Of a stretch of DNA of 64,000 nucleotides, positions 40,401 through 52,206 are shown in pieces; position 1 is the stretch's first letter, and each line of letters begins with the position of its first letter. Below the pieces are notes generated by a model. That model saw only the letters and a program-made list of their open reading frames with translations, did not search any database and had not been told where the DNA came from. A program made the translations under genes and the position numbers. Origin of the DNA: Carallia brachiata (Eukaryota; Streptophyta; Magnoliopsida; Malpighiales; Rhizophoraceae); NCBI GenBank assembly GCA_021464245.1, contig JADCRB010000155.1, positions 993,849-1,057,848 of the forward strand, written 5' to 3'.

Positions 40401-41467
40401 AGCTGCTCAATCTGCAAGTTAATTTGTGGATAGAATCACGTTTATGGACGAAATCAAATTCAATCTTGCATTTATCCGAAGGAAACAAGCATATAATTCC
40501 AGTTCTTACATCCTTTTCCAAGGAGGCCCTATGACTTGTTGATGCATTTTTGTTGATACAAGTCAGGTAGGCTTTGGAAGGGCCTTGTCTCTCAAAAGCC
40601 CTTGATGACAGAGGGGACATCTGTTCAATTCAGAGGATAATAACAAATGGCTTTTCAATATCATCATAAAGTACATTCTTTATGGATACTAACGAGAAAA
40701 ATAATATGTTAACATGCAGTCAATACAGATGAACATTGATGAAAACTTGCAGACTCACATTTGTTTCGTTCCTGCCATTCTTCACAGAATGCAAAACTCC
40801 ACCTCTTGAAACATCCAAATTCCTCTCAGATGCACTGCTATGCAAAGCCAAGGGTCAAAAAGGACATGGGTGAATCTGGTTATAAGTAGCTCGATCCTTT
40901 GGGCAAAATGCAGATTATTCTGACTCCTCATATGCCCATATTGAAGCACGGACTATTGCAGCCACATAAAAATCTTCCATACCACCTAATCCAGACTACA
41001 TAAACTTGAAAATTTTATAACAATTCTCAAGGGCGAGCTTTAGTACAACGATAAGATTATCTCACTGGGAACACCTTCTTTTTTTTTTTTTTTTTTTTTG
41101 TAACAATTCCCAACCCATAAGATCCCACAAGTTCATTCTCAATGGAAATTATCAACATTGAAATTATGTATGTGGCATTACTCCCTTAAGGAAAATTGCC
41201 AAAAAGACAATGCCAGTACAGGAATTAACAATATTATGCCTGAAGACACCCAAATGAAAAGGAAATTACAAAAAAATAAAAAAAATAGAAATAAGGATTC
41301 GGAAATGACAGTGAAAATTGTTACCAAGAAAGTCCTTAAAACAGATTCAACCCGCAATACCTTTTGGAACGTCTGTGCTGGGAATGAGCATGTGGATGTG
41401 ATCCAGAATTTCCATTCTCTACATTCTTAGTAGCATCCTCACTATCATCAATGCTGGAATCATCCAT
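34500..41467 (-). CDS. MIP1-type leucine-zipper / DUF547 domain protein
   Basis: Eleven coding exons, in transcript order: 41467-41361, 40834-40759, 40620-40510, 40411-40295, 39236-38886, 37899-37577, 36932-36833, 36755-36696, 36270-36184, 35529-35389 and 34829-34500, giving 600 aa. Every junction keeps frame. Residues about 99-165 form a leucine-zipper coiled coil (IEQLQSRLQQEK, then TKELIAEIELLEEEVANREQ and LSLYR), the Lzipper-MIP1 type. A Ser-rich linker follows. The DUF547 core spans about 360-490 and carries its signatures: VLVEQLERV, AFWINVYNALVMHAYL, AAYNIGGHIISANAIEQ, and QPLVCFALCTGNFSDPA followed by LKVYSASNVQEEL. The biochemical role of DUF547 is not established; the coiled coil suggests oligomerisation. 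An in-frame TAA precedes the chosen ATG in the exon, and a leader intron is likely (acceptor at 41496). Confidence 0.9.
37976..37994. repeat. (CA)n microsatellite in a DUF547-gene intron
   Basis: A short CA run in the intron between coding exons 5 and 6. It is ordinary simple sequence. Confidence 0.7.
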
Positions 41468-41890
41468 TTCTCTGTATACCCAAAAGTCTTACATTCTATA
41501 AGATAACACAAAACATATCACATTAGTACAAAGGTATTAAAAAAAACAAAAAGATCAAGTTTTAATGGTGACACACAGAGTTCACAGGAACAGACCAATA
41601 AGTTCGTAAATGGTTAAGAGAAACAAGCGAGGAATGGGAGATGTCTTAAAGATGGGAATGTTATGATCGTAAAGATAGAGACACATTTAGTTGGAAATGG
41701 CAGTCTTTTGTAAAGGGGCATAAAAAAATAAAAAAAATAAATAAAAGAAGTAAATTTCCTACACTTACCACGTAGAATTTGGACCATGTTTGCTGGTTCT
41801 GCTGCTGATGCTGCTAGAGAATTCAAGTGGTCACCTTTTAGTTGTTGGCTGCATTCAATGCTACTATTTATTTCACCTGATTAATCCCTC
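41468..41890 (-). promoter_or_regulatory. Spliced 5' leader of the DUF547 gene with an overlapping uORF
   Basis: The donor CTACGTG|GTAAGT at 41769 and the acceptor TTATCTTATAG (exon resumes at 41495), with a TACTAAT branch-point-like site upstream, define a 273-base leader intron. The upstream exon has an ATG (ATGGTCCAAATT, from 41787). After splicing it reads out of frame across the main ATG and ends at a TAG in the first coding exon. The upper end of the leader is not visible. Confidence 0.45.
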
Positions 41891-41899
41891 AACCTCTGC

Positions 41900-44600
41900 C
41901 ACTCACTTTCTCTCTCTCTCATTCTCATACACCATTTTCTTTCTATAAGCAACAAAATGACCGTTATAAGAGAGAAAGAGGTGAAAAGTAGATATCTTGA
42001 AATGATTTCTTGCTGGCGGTACTTATTGCAATTATGGATAATTATGGTAGAGTTATTTGTGCATAATTAGCCTGTGAAAAGAATTTACAATCAACTAACA
42101 AGTGCTGGTGTAGATACTAAGGATCCGTCATCGGTTAATCAGAGGTTTCGAGTTCGAGTCCATAAAAATGCAGTCGCGTTAAATATTTGTTGAGAGCCTT
42201 TTGCCACCCTTTGAAATCCTATTCAGGTCAACTCAGATTAGTGAACATATTAGACTGAATACTGAACGACTTTAGAAAAAAAAAAATGCACAATCATTCA
42301 TAATTTGTCTAACAAATTATGTGAGTTAGACTTTTTTTAATTTTAACTTCATTTACATTTCAAGTAAAGAGAGAGATAATGTACTATCCCGTAAATGATC
42401 TCGTATTTGCTTGAAAGGGATTTTTTGTCATAAAAAAATACATTTTAAATAATTTATTTACAATAATTACAATGCTTCAACAATTGTGTGTAGCTTTGAT
42501 GTTATTTCTCAAACTGGTGTCGTTCAAACTTCAAAATTGATTTGCCCAACTAGAGTTTCCACAATAATAACTCCAGCATTGCTTGCAGGGGGGAAAACTA
42601 AAAAGGATTCATATTATGATATTCATGACTTGCATTTCTTACCGTATGTTTTGTCATATTTATGAGTTGCATTTCCATGAACAAACGTACGCACAACATG
42701 GAAACTTGAATGCCGTGCCTTTACTGCAATTAGGTGTGTTCCTGTTTTCGGTTCTCCCCTCGGTTTTAAAAATTTTGGGCTACCACCTCTGTAACTGGGT
42801 CAAGGGATTTGATTTCGGATGAAAGATTCTAGGATCAAATCTTACCAGAGGTTAAATGATAAAACTAAATTTACGTCTCGTCACTTGACATGAAGAATGT
42901 TATAATTTTTTAATTGGTTTGCGTTACTGAACATAAAATTATGATGCTCTAAGGAAACTGTAAAAAATCACCTTTATTTTTCTATAGTATGCACCAAAAA
43001 AAAGTGGGTTTCTTACTTTCTCAAAGATGTTGGTGTATTGTTCTTAATTAAAAAAAAAAAAAGGCGTGTGCTTAATAAATCGATGTTAGAAGTTTGGCTT
43101 ATAATATGTGAATTGAAATTCTAACCCATCCGAACAATCAATCTTAGCTTAGCTATTTGATCGATCAAAATGAAATTGTACCTTTTAGAAGTTTCAGTGC
43201 AGAATTGACAATCAAACAAGAAAATGTGCGTCTGGTTAAGAAAAGCGTTTCTTCTTCTTTTTTTTTTCATTGAAATTAAAACTCACATTTTGTGAGAATT
43301 TGAGAGTGAGGAGATTTAAACTATCAATCTTACCCATGAGTTTTTCTCTTGTAACTAACTAGCCTAATATGGTTGGTTAATAATTTTATTAAGCACCAAT
43401 ATAAGTGCCCAGCTTTGATATGACAATTAGTGTACTGAATATAATAAGATTAATAATTTTTATAATAAAATTGATAATTTTTTTAACAGAATTTAAATTT
43501 TTTTTATTACAGATGTTATTAATTTTGTTATAAAAATTATCAATTTTATTATATTTAACACACCATGTAATAAAAAATAAGTACATAAATATTTTCTCAA
43601 TTTTATTCATTAAATTAGCAATTTGATGTTTGGTTTATTCTTTTAACAAGTTCATGTTGATTTATTTTCCTCTTGGGAGCCTTTTAAAAAAATTGGGACC
43701 CGCTAGTGCTTTATGAGAACCAAGCGTCAAACGGAACGCGGCTGATGGTGCCTGTGGTGTGGGTCACCATTTAAGAGATAGAAATCCCCATCCTTCTATC
43801 AGTTTCAAATTTCAATGTGATTCTAGGCATTAAAGCTTGCATAAAAATATCCATCCACCTGTTTGAACTTTGAACAACTTGTACTCGAATATAATTACTT
43901 CGAGCTTTTGGGTTTATGCAGTAGGAAGAAAAGTTACTACTAGGGACGGATTTAGAAAAAATTTTTAAGGTGTAAATTTTATATTTATAATTATAATAAT
44001 ATTATTAATTTATATGATAAAAATAAAAATATATATTAATTATTTTAAGTAATAAATATTATAATTATATATTGTAAATTTTAATATTTTAAAACTTAAA
44101 ATTATACATCCCAAAACTAAAAAAATGCATTTGAAAGAAATAAACAATAGTTCCCAAAAATAGAAAGAAGAAAGGAAATTTTACCTCGATTTTTTATGAC
44201 TCGAATACTAGTCAATGCCTTATATCACACGGCATTGCCTTCTTTGTTTATTTTTTATTTTTTATTTTCAACTCTATCCATCCACCTCTTTTAACTTTTG
44301 CCATCCGATTAATACGTATAGTACGCATAATTGGTACGTATGAATAATTATATATAGTATTATAAGGTAATTTGGAAAGGAGGCAAATCAAATCTGGTGA
44401 TATTGAAAGAAAACAAATAGAGCTAGCCAAAAATTAAAAAAAAAAGAAAAAAATAACTTTCTTTTTTTTTTTTAATGAAGAACAATATATGATGAATACT
44501 TAATTAGCTAAAAGAGAGAGCGTCTTAATGTAACGAAATTGTTGCTGGATTGTAATTTGATCGATTAGGCCAACGGATTGAACTAGCTAGAGGTATGCAT
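41900..44600. other. Intergenic DNA upstream of the DUF547 gene
   Basis: No gene is supported. Around 42136-42165 the sequence GGTTTCGAGTTCGAGTCC resembles a polymerase III box B, and an A run closes the unit at about 42275-42285. A decayed SINE is possible, but no box A or target duplication was found. Confidence 0.4.
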
Positions 44601-44631
44601 AAATACACACATTAATCATCAACATTAACTT

Positions 44632-44810
44632 GTCAAGCTCTGGATGGCTTCCTCCAGTAGGCTGCCCAGCAGCTTCTGCTGTACTCACTTGACGCAGTCA
44701 AGCTCAAACAGCTACATACATTATATAACTTTATAAGTGAGAAGAACAGAATAAAAAGCTATTCAGAGAGTTGTTGCCTGACTGCCTTATATATACAACT
44801 CCATTAATGC
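44632..44810 (-). ncRNA. Candidate short non-coding transcript with TATA box
   Basis: On the minus strand a good TATA element, TTGTATATATAAGG, lies at about 44789-44806. Roughly 65-150 bases downstream is an island of ordinary GC content in otherwise very AT-rich DNA, with three successive perfect short hairpins: CTTGAC-TGC-GTCAAG, CAGCAG-AAG-CTGCTG and CTGGA..TCCAG. The block is bounded by a direct repeat of GAGCTTGAC. No frame longer than about 25 codons is open through it. It matches no conserved plant microRNA that I can recall. Transcription is inferred. Confidence 0.25.
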
Positions 44811-45804
44811 TTGCAAAAGGTGAGAGCTTATTATAGACCAATGCATTGCAACCATAGGCCAAGTGTTACCGTGGAAATTTGTTTTACACTCACCATTAAA
44901 ACCACTTATCAAAACCAGTAGGTACATGGATTATAGCCTACTGTTCGTCAAGTTTAAAATTTAGAATAAAATATAAGACTTAAATTACAGGTCTTGTTAA
45001 TAATTAAATCTCTATTCTCGCGCTAACTAAACAAAAAACGAAAGATTCTTTTCAAAAAAATTTAAGTTTTCCAATAATATATTAAAGTTGTTGAGAGCTT
45101 TTCCTTGCAATCTTTATTAAAAAGGCGTTTTTGGTTTACAAAGGAAGTCCAGTCCATAGGTCTGCATAGCTAATCAACGTAGCAACGGAATGCACAAACA
45201 ATAATTGTCCTGTTCCATAGCAATGGATCATAATAGACAAATCGATGGAGGAATTTTTTTTTTTTTTTTACTTTTAATTATGAAAAGTTCGTTATAGAAT
45301 GAAAATATAACTCTCCTTTTTATTAATAGAAGTAGTTGTTAGTTGTTGATTACTGCGTTTGAATGCCAACTAAATTTTTGGCTTTGCCACTCGTAATCAG
45401 TTCTCCATGTAATTATGGCATTGTAAAATGGCAAGAAATTCTAAAACCTTTCCTTTACAATTGTTCATTAATTTCTCATCACTTTGTTAGTTTAATAAAT
45501 CACATAAGCATCTAGCAGAATCGAGTGAATTTCGGAATGGGTCTGTTACCTGCTCAGAAAAATTAATTGAAAAATTTTTGAAATGTAATTCGTTAGATTT
45601 ATTGTGCACTATTTTAATTATATTTAATTAAATAATAAAAAAATTATTATCTTTTTATTACATAATAAATTTAATTAATTATATAACAAATTTAATAAAT
45701 TACAACTCCAAAAAATTTTCCGTCAATTTCTTCCCTATCCATATAACTTTTCCCTTTCGGAAAAGTCAGAGATACCATTGCTCTAATGGGTTTTAGGATT
45801 TGAC

Positions 45805-45840
45805 GTGTGCGTGTGCGTGTGCGTGTGCGTGGGTGTGTGT
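45805..45840. repeat. (GTGTGC)n microsatellite
   Basis: Four copies of GTGTGC followed by GTGGGTGTGTGT lie about 50 bases left of the satellite-bearing element. Simple sequence. Confidence 0.75.
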
Positions 45841-45889
45841 TCTTTTTTCCTTTCTTTTTTAGTCTATTAGGTATGCTTTAATTAACTCA

Positions 45890-47001
45890 GGGCCTGTTTG
45901 GAGTGGTTTAAGTTTTTTATTTTCTATTTATTTTTCATAAAAAAAATAAGAAACATGTTTGTTATTGATTCTGTTTTCTATTTTTTGTTGAAAAGTTAAA
46001 AGCATTTTTCAAAGAAAAAAATCAAATTAGAAAAATAATAAAAATAATTTTTCGATTTTGTTTTTCACTTTTTTTTTCTATACTTTCTCTCACAGCATTT
46101 TCTTTCTCTATCCACTCTCTTTACCATATCTCTCTTTACTCATTCTCTCTCTATCCCTCTATATTTTTTCTCTCAGTGCTCTTTCTCTCTCAACTCATTC
46201 TCTCTCTACCCTCTCTCTCCCTTTTCTATCTCTACCATTCTCTCTCTACCCTATCTCTCTCTATGTTCTCTCTCTACTCATTCTCTCTCTACCCTCTCTC
46301 TCTATTTTCTCTCTCTACTCATTCTCTCTCTACTCTCTCTCTCCTTTTTCTATCTCTATCATTCTCTCTCTCCTCTCTCCTTTTTTTCTATTTCTACCAT
46401 TCTCTCTCTTCCCTCTCTCTCTCTATTTTCTCTCTCTACTCATTCTCTCTCTGCCTCTCTCTCTCCTTTTTCTCTCTCGATTCATTCTCTCTCTACCCAG
46501 ACTCTTTCACTTTTTTCTTGTTTTACCATTCTCTCTACTCATTCTCTCTCTACCCTCTCTCTCTCTCATTTTTCTCTCTCTATCATTCTCTTTACTCGTT
46601 TTTTCTCTATCTTTCTCTCTCTTCCTCTCTTGTTATTTCTCTCTACTCATTCTCTCTCTACCCTCTCTCTCTCATTTTCTCTCTCTACTATTCTGTTTAC
46701 TCATTCTTTCTCAACCCTTTCTCTTTATGTCATTATCTCTACTCATTATCTTTCTTCTCTCTTTCTCTCTCCTTTTTTCTCTCTACCCTCTTTCTCTCTC
46801 TCTCTCTCCCATTTTTCTATCTATATTTATACTCTTTTTACCATTTCTCTCACTATCCTTTTTCTACCTATTTTTTTATTCTTATAGAAAAAAAAAACAA
46901 AAATTGACAGCAATAAACACAAAAATTCAGCAAACAGCAAAAACAAAAAACAGAAATTAAAAAGCAGAAACAAAAAACTGACAGCGTCTCCAAACGGACC
47001 C
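45890..47001. mobile_element. Terminal-inverted-repeat element carrying a CT-rich satellite (about 1.1 kb)
   Basis: The left end GGGCCTGTTTGGAG and the right end, whose reverse complement is GGGTCCGTTTGGAG, match at 12 of 14 bases. Both are followed inward by A/T-rich subterminal sequence with similar CTGTTTT/TTTTTTGTT motifs. TCA flanks both ends (45887-45889 and 47002-47004), possibly a 3-bp duplication. GGGCCTGTTTGG-type ends are known in Tourist/PIF-Harbinger-like plant MITEs. No transposase is present. The interior is almost entirely CT-rich tandem repeat, which is unusual for a MITE. Confidence 0.6.
46074..46870. repeat. CT-rich minisatellite, about 800 bp
   Basis: An almost pure C/T strand built from variants of CTCTCTCTACTCATT and CTCTCTCTACCCTCT alternating with TTTTCTCTCT. 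The higher-order unit is about 40-50 bases but irregular. It opens long Ser/Leu/Phe-only frames on the plus strand, which are an artefact of composition. The opposite strand is an uninterrupted GA tract, able in principle to form triplex or slipped structures. Confidence 0.85.
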
Positions 47002-47004
47002 TCA

Positions 47005-47976
47005 CTTGTTGCGTTTTTTTTTGAGTTTGGGCCCGGGCCAGCAAGTAAGAAGCTATGCTTTGAGATCTAATTTCGCTCCTAACATATAAGAATCTCTTAG
47101 CCATGCTGTAACTATAAAATTATTTTTTGTACTCTTCCTGAATTAGAAGTAATATTTTCTGATAGAATTGTAAAATACCATTTTTATTTTATCATTTTTT
47201 ATTTACCAAAAACACAGAATCTCCTAATCTTATAAACATAATATAAGAATCACGCTGCCAGTGGGCAAACCTACGAAATTTAACTTGAGCCTATTCAGAT
47301 TACAAGGAAAACCTTGAGCCCACCAGTTTGTTCTATCAAATAAGTCCAACCCATTTACAGATGTTACTGTGGAAAATTATCTGCTCTTGTATAGGATTGA
47401 ATAATGGCATTCTTATAGACGTGTTAGCCCGAATAGTTTTTTTCGGCTGACATGAACAAATTTGACTTGACAAAACAAAAATACTGAAGAAGAAAGTTTA
47501 CTAGTCTAAATCAATCTCATTCCTTTTTATTGCACTCGTGCAACTGATCCAATAAACCAAATCAGCAAGAATAACATTACTGTATATGATTTATCCATGC
47601 CATAGAAGGAATGAAACCCATTTCCTCGTGTGAAAACTGGGATCAATTCTGGTCTCAAGGGACCTCTATCCTCTTACTGTGTTGCCTTCGCAAATGAATT
47701 CACACTTCTATCTTATCTGCATCTGGGGAAAATATTACTTTCATTCAACACTCCGGCTTATTGCACCGCAAAGGAATAAAGATGAGTTTCATCAACCATA
47801 TGAACTCACAAGATACTAAGTTCGATAATCTACAACTTGGGGCTGCAAAATATGCACAAACATGTTAGTGCCAAATTGTGGGATTTTGCTTGAAGAATTT
47901 AAACGAGTGACTCAACATACAGAGAGAGTATAAACACCTTCGAAAGATGTGTATCCTCAATTTTATTCAACATTGG
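47005..47976. other. 3' flank of the PurU gene
   Basis: About 1 kb downstream of the PurU stop on the minus strand; it should include that gene's 3' untranslated region. Nothing else is recognised. Confidence 0.5.
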
Positions 47977-50641
47977 TCAAAATACAACAGTTCTGTTATC
48001 CTCGTAAGGCACCACACGCAATTCACAGTACGACTTTATAGCTTTTGCAAGGCATTGTTTCTCAAGGTTCTCTGATTTCTGTACAAAACTCCGCAAGTTA
48101 TCTCTATGGGACACTCGTTCTACCTGTAGAAAATACACAAGCACAATAGATTTTGCAAGTTGAAGGCTATCAGTGATGGTAATTGGCGAAATTCAAAAGA
48201 TAAATTACAGCCTAAGCACCAGATAAAACTCTGAAAAACTGATTTGGCAGGGAAGTTCCAAAGCAGGAGATGCTGATCAAATCGTGGAACAGAAAACGCG
48301 GTCATATTAACATAAGTATAACACAATTCCTTCAAAGTCCCAATTATCCCATCTTTCATCAACTCAATATCAAAATCTACTGAATTGATCCAATGCACGT
48401 ATGCCTACCATGTCACAGTTTTGCGTCGGAGTTAATCACCCTAGTATTTGGTCAAAGTTATGATCAATCGTGATAATCATATCTAAATCATCAGTTGCAA
48501 GTTGGCTTTACATTCCGAAGAGGCGATTGTTCAAGTTATCAACTCAAGCAACCGGAAGCATGCGGCGCTAACCTAAGGGATTATTCTTACAACATGTCTT
48601 TACCTTTCAGCTTGAAGCTATAATCATCAAAATGATAGGTGCAGTGTGCAAATAGCATTGGCCACAGCACATTCATCAGAGTTGAGTTTAATCCAACATG
48701 CTGAAATCAAAAATAGAATGTCAACAAGACAGCTGATATAATTACCATCTGTTCAATAATAGGCCCAGCATCAAGTTCCTCGGACACGAAGTGACTTGTT
48801 GCACCAATTAATTTGACACCCGCTTCAAAAGCCTGCCAATGTTGTCTACAAATTAAATGATCGTGGAAGTTGGAGATACAAAGCTGAGAAGGCTGAAAAG
48901 ATGATAAGAATGCAAATTCTATGTCACACAAATAAGCTGGAAAACTAAACCTGCTTTGCTGGACGCCCACCCTTAAATGATGGCAAAAGGCCATGGTGAA
49001 TGTTAATTATATCTTTCCCATACCTTTGCAAAAAGCTACCGGATAATATCTGCATTTCAGAGCCAGAAATCGCAAGTTGTAAAAGCTAATATCTTTCTCA
49101 TGAAAAACAGACTTGTGTCCCCATCACTGCTTTTATACAATTAGCCATGGAATTCCGTGGCTAAAGAAAACAGGTGAAGCCTGTTTCTTTCACCAACAAA
49201 CCATACTATTTCCCACCAACATTTTTTTATTTAATATTGAGGAGAAACAAATTGCCTAGGAACTTTTAATCTCACCCTCAGAATTACCTGCATGTACCTG
49301 GCAAGTACTAAAAACTCAGTATGGTGAACCAAGTTCAAGATCTCTTCCTCTCTTTTATTCTCGTTGGCTGTGTGCAAGTAATGATAAGGAATACCCGTTC
49401 TTTCAAGAAAGCGAATCACGTGAGTGTTTGGCCCTCTATCATGATTACTGTGACGAAATGCATGAAGAACCATGGTAAGCACTTGTAAAACTAATAAATT
49501 CCACTAACATAATGTCTTCTTAAAAAGGCAACCTTATCACACAAGTTATATCAACTGGAAGTCTCCCATCTTGCCATCCATGTAACAAATCAATCAGGCA
49601 ATGTTCCTGCATAAAGATGGAAGCAGCAATAAATATAATAGACAGGATCCAAAACAACTAATGTGAAAAATGATTAAGTGCACCTGCTTTGAAGCCAGAA
49701 TAGCAATCTTGAATTTGGGGTCTAGAATAGGCACCCTAACAACGGACTTAGTTGCATTAAACATATTCGACAGCTTGAGAAAGTCTTCATCAATTTGTGC
49801 TCGTGGCCATTTAGCAGGATCAAAAGTAAACTCACTGCACCATTGCACACAAATCAAACACCATAATTTTGCTGTCAATTTTCAAACTAAGTCAGATATT
49901 AGGAACACTATTTCTCAAATCCAGACCCCATTAAACTCCTGAGACATTCAAAGATGATGGTAAACTTTTAGGCAAAAACTAGTTGATTCCCATAATGTGT
50001 CAAAACCAAATAAATTCTATCACACATTTCATCCCTAAAAAATCCATCTTCATTATTTAACTACAGAGTAACATAACATCAGCAGAAGGCACAGTCAGCT
50101 ATGGTATCACAAAACTAAGGAACCAGATTTCCGCCACAAAATGGAGAAAGATAGGAACAATTAAAAAAAAAAAAAGGTACGTGCTATGCATAAAAGCCTG
50201 TGTCTCAATTTCCGAGTACATACAGAAAATTACACTGTATATAACAAAGAAGTGACATTTATACCTCCTTGAATAGAAGACATTCTTGTTTTCAGGCACA
50301 AAAACATCAGCCCCAAGAATGTTGCCACCTCTGGAAGCAATGCAATCTGACAGCTTTGCAACAATACCAACAGCATCCTACTCACCCCCCACCCCACAAA
50401 AAAAAAACTAGTATTTCTTAAAAACCACTCATTTCTCTTTACGTGGCCCATCTTCTATAATATAAAAATCTGAGTGGAAAAAGCTTACTGGGCATTGGAA
50501 AACATGGATGCCATGCGCGAGAATTGGAGAAGAAGAGCAATCCAGGGACTCCCCAGGAATTTTCAAGGTTGTGAAGGACCTGTTTGTAAATCCAATAAGT
50601 TGAGGGAGGCTTGAAGATAATCTCCTCTGTACCAGATTCAT
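47977..50641 (-). CDS. PURU: 10-formyltetrahydrofolate deformylase, mitochondrial (PurU)
   Basis: Eight exons, in transcript order: 50641-50489, 50377-50265, 49834-49684, 49606-49533, 49447-49288, 49049-48951, 48832-48746 and 48123-47977. They give 327 aa, matching the Arabidopsis PURU enzymes. The N-terminus [12 protein letters not shown] is an Arg/Ser-rich mitochondrial presequence. An ACT regulatory domain follows ([16 protein letters not shown], residues about 45-130), then the formyltransferase-like catalytic domain with N233 and H235 ([15 protein letters not shown]) and D271 (SEELDAGPI), the family triad. The enzyme hydrolyses 10-formyl-THF to formate and THF; in plants this keeps mitochondrial THF available for glycine decarboxylase in photorespiration. 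I chose the start at 50641 for the presequence, although the frame stays open to an ATG at 50764. Divergent neighbour: the small membrane-protein gene. Confidence 0.95.
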
Positions 50642-50764
50642 CTCTCTCTCTCTGTTTCTGTGAATTGTAAGAGACAAAGGCACCCCACCAACATACTCTG
50701 GGGCCTTGCCCCTGTGGACGGTTGGAAGCTCGCTTGTAACCATTGCCTTAGGATCCATATCCAC
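50642..50764 (-). other. In-frame 41-codon extension upstream of the PurU start
   Basis: The reading frame continues without a stop from the chosen Met back to an ATG at 50764 (MDMDPKAMVTSEL...). The part next to the chosen start is encoded by a CT/GA microsatellite (Arg-Glu repeats), which looks like leader sequence. If used, the extension would bury the mitochondrial presequence. Confidence 0.4.
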
Positions 50765-50769
50765 ATGGT

Positions 50770-52206
50770 TCTCTGAGACGGTGTCGTTTAGAATCAGGGA
50801 GAAGCAATACGACGACGTTTATTAACTGCGTAGACAGATTCTGACGCATCTGAACTTGCGCACGTGCAACAAAGAGAATGGGGTCTAACAAAGGTAGGAA
50901 TCCTGGGGCTAATCATAGCCGTAGATTCTGGAACCAAAGTCATCCAATCCACCTTCTCTGTCGAGTGTCGTTGCCTGGGATACGGTAAATTACGTAAACA
51001 TGCGAGCCATGTATAAGGCCTAAAAAAATTCAACAGAATAATAGCCAATAGCAACAGATAAAATAATAATCTAATAATAAAATAATATATTTTTATCTTT
51101 AACGTCTTAAGTTTGAATTTTAGTATAGATCCTCTCCAATCAAATGGTTAGATATCCTTTTAATTGATAAAAGTTTGTAATCTATATGTAAAATTAAATT
51201 TGTTTGCTAGGATACTAATAGAAAAAGTCCGTTAAACCTTACTGATATTCAAGTAGTGAATTTGATTTATATTAAATTTATTAAACAGATTATTCTAATA
51301 AGAGTTAGTTCAAACTCAATACAAAAATCTAATAATTAATATATTTAAAATAAATTTTTTTTATCCAAAAAAAAAAAAAACCCCACATCTCACTTAAAAC
51401 AAACATTTTAGCCTCAACCCCAAGTTGGCCAAAAGTTTTCTGTTCCAAATAAATGCTTTGAACGAGTAAATATCTTCTGACTGCATCTAAATAATTTTAA
51501 AATATATAATTTAATTAATATTATCTAATAATTTATTTAATATTTATTTTTTAAAATTTAATTATTGAATAGGTTATATTTCTTTATAATTACTTAAATA
51601 AAATTATTGGATTTATTTTTCTAAATTATATTACATGTATATGTATATAATTGGCTAAATGTCTTTTACAGTGACAAAAATTAATATTCAATCATTATTT
51701 ATAATTATTATTTTTTTATTTTTAAAAATATATATTTATTATTAAATACTGATTCTCACAATTTAAATAAAATTAATATACAAAAAAATCATTAATTTTG
51801 TTTTAAGTAATAAATTTAAAATTAATTTTAAAAAATAACAAATTTAGTATTAATTTTGTAGAAATTAACAAATTTAATAAGCTATAAAATTTTTTAAACA
51901 GAATTTATTTATTTCAATAATATAGCACTAATTTATTTAATTATCATATAATCGAAACAGACATATTTCTATAAATTTACTATTGAAATGGATAGATTTT
52001 GTTTATATAAAATTATTGTGTGTTAGATTTATTATATTTTAAATAAATTAATATTAAATTTATTATTTTTTAAAATTAGTGTTATATTTATTATTTTAAA
52101 TAACGTTAATAATATTTTTATATATATTAATTCATCTAAAAATTAATTAAACTGGATAAAGTTTCAACAACTCCTATTTTTAATTCACTCACTGGTCTGT
52201 TTTAAC
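50770..52206. other. Divergent intergenic region, PurU promoter side
   Basis: The roughly 300 bases nearest PurU have ordinary base composition and probably hold its promoter and leader. From 51060 onward the DNA is very AT-rich, with no gene seen. Confidence 0.5.

Noticed and set aside
42046..42290. Possible SINE with GAGTTCGAGTCC box and A-run
   Set aside because: No box A at the right spacing and no flanking target duplication, so not called as an element.
46058..46960. Long open frames (300 and 243 codons) of Ser/Leu/Phe
   Set aside because: They lie wholly inside the CT-rich satellite; a strand lacking purines rarely makes stop codons, so the openness is compositional.
50794..51054. 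86-codon minus-strand frame upstream of PurU
   Set aside because: It is not in frame-continuous splice relation with PurU and shows no recognisable protein; more likely promoter or leader.
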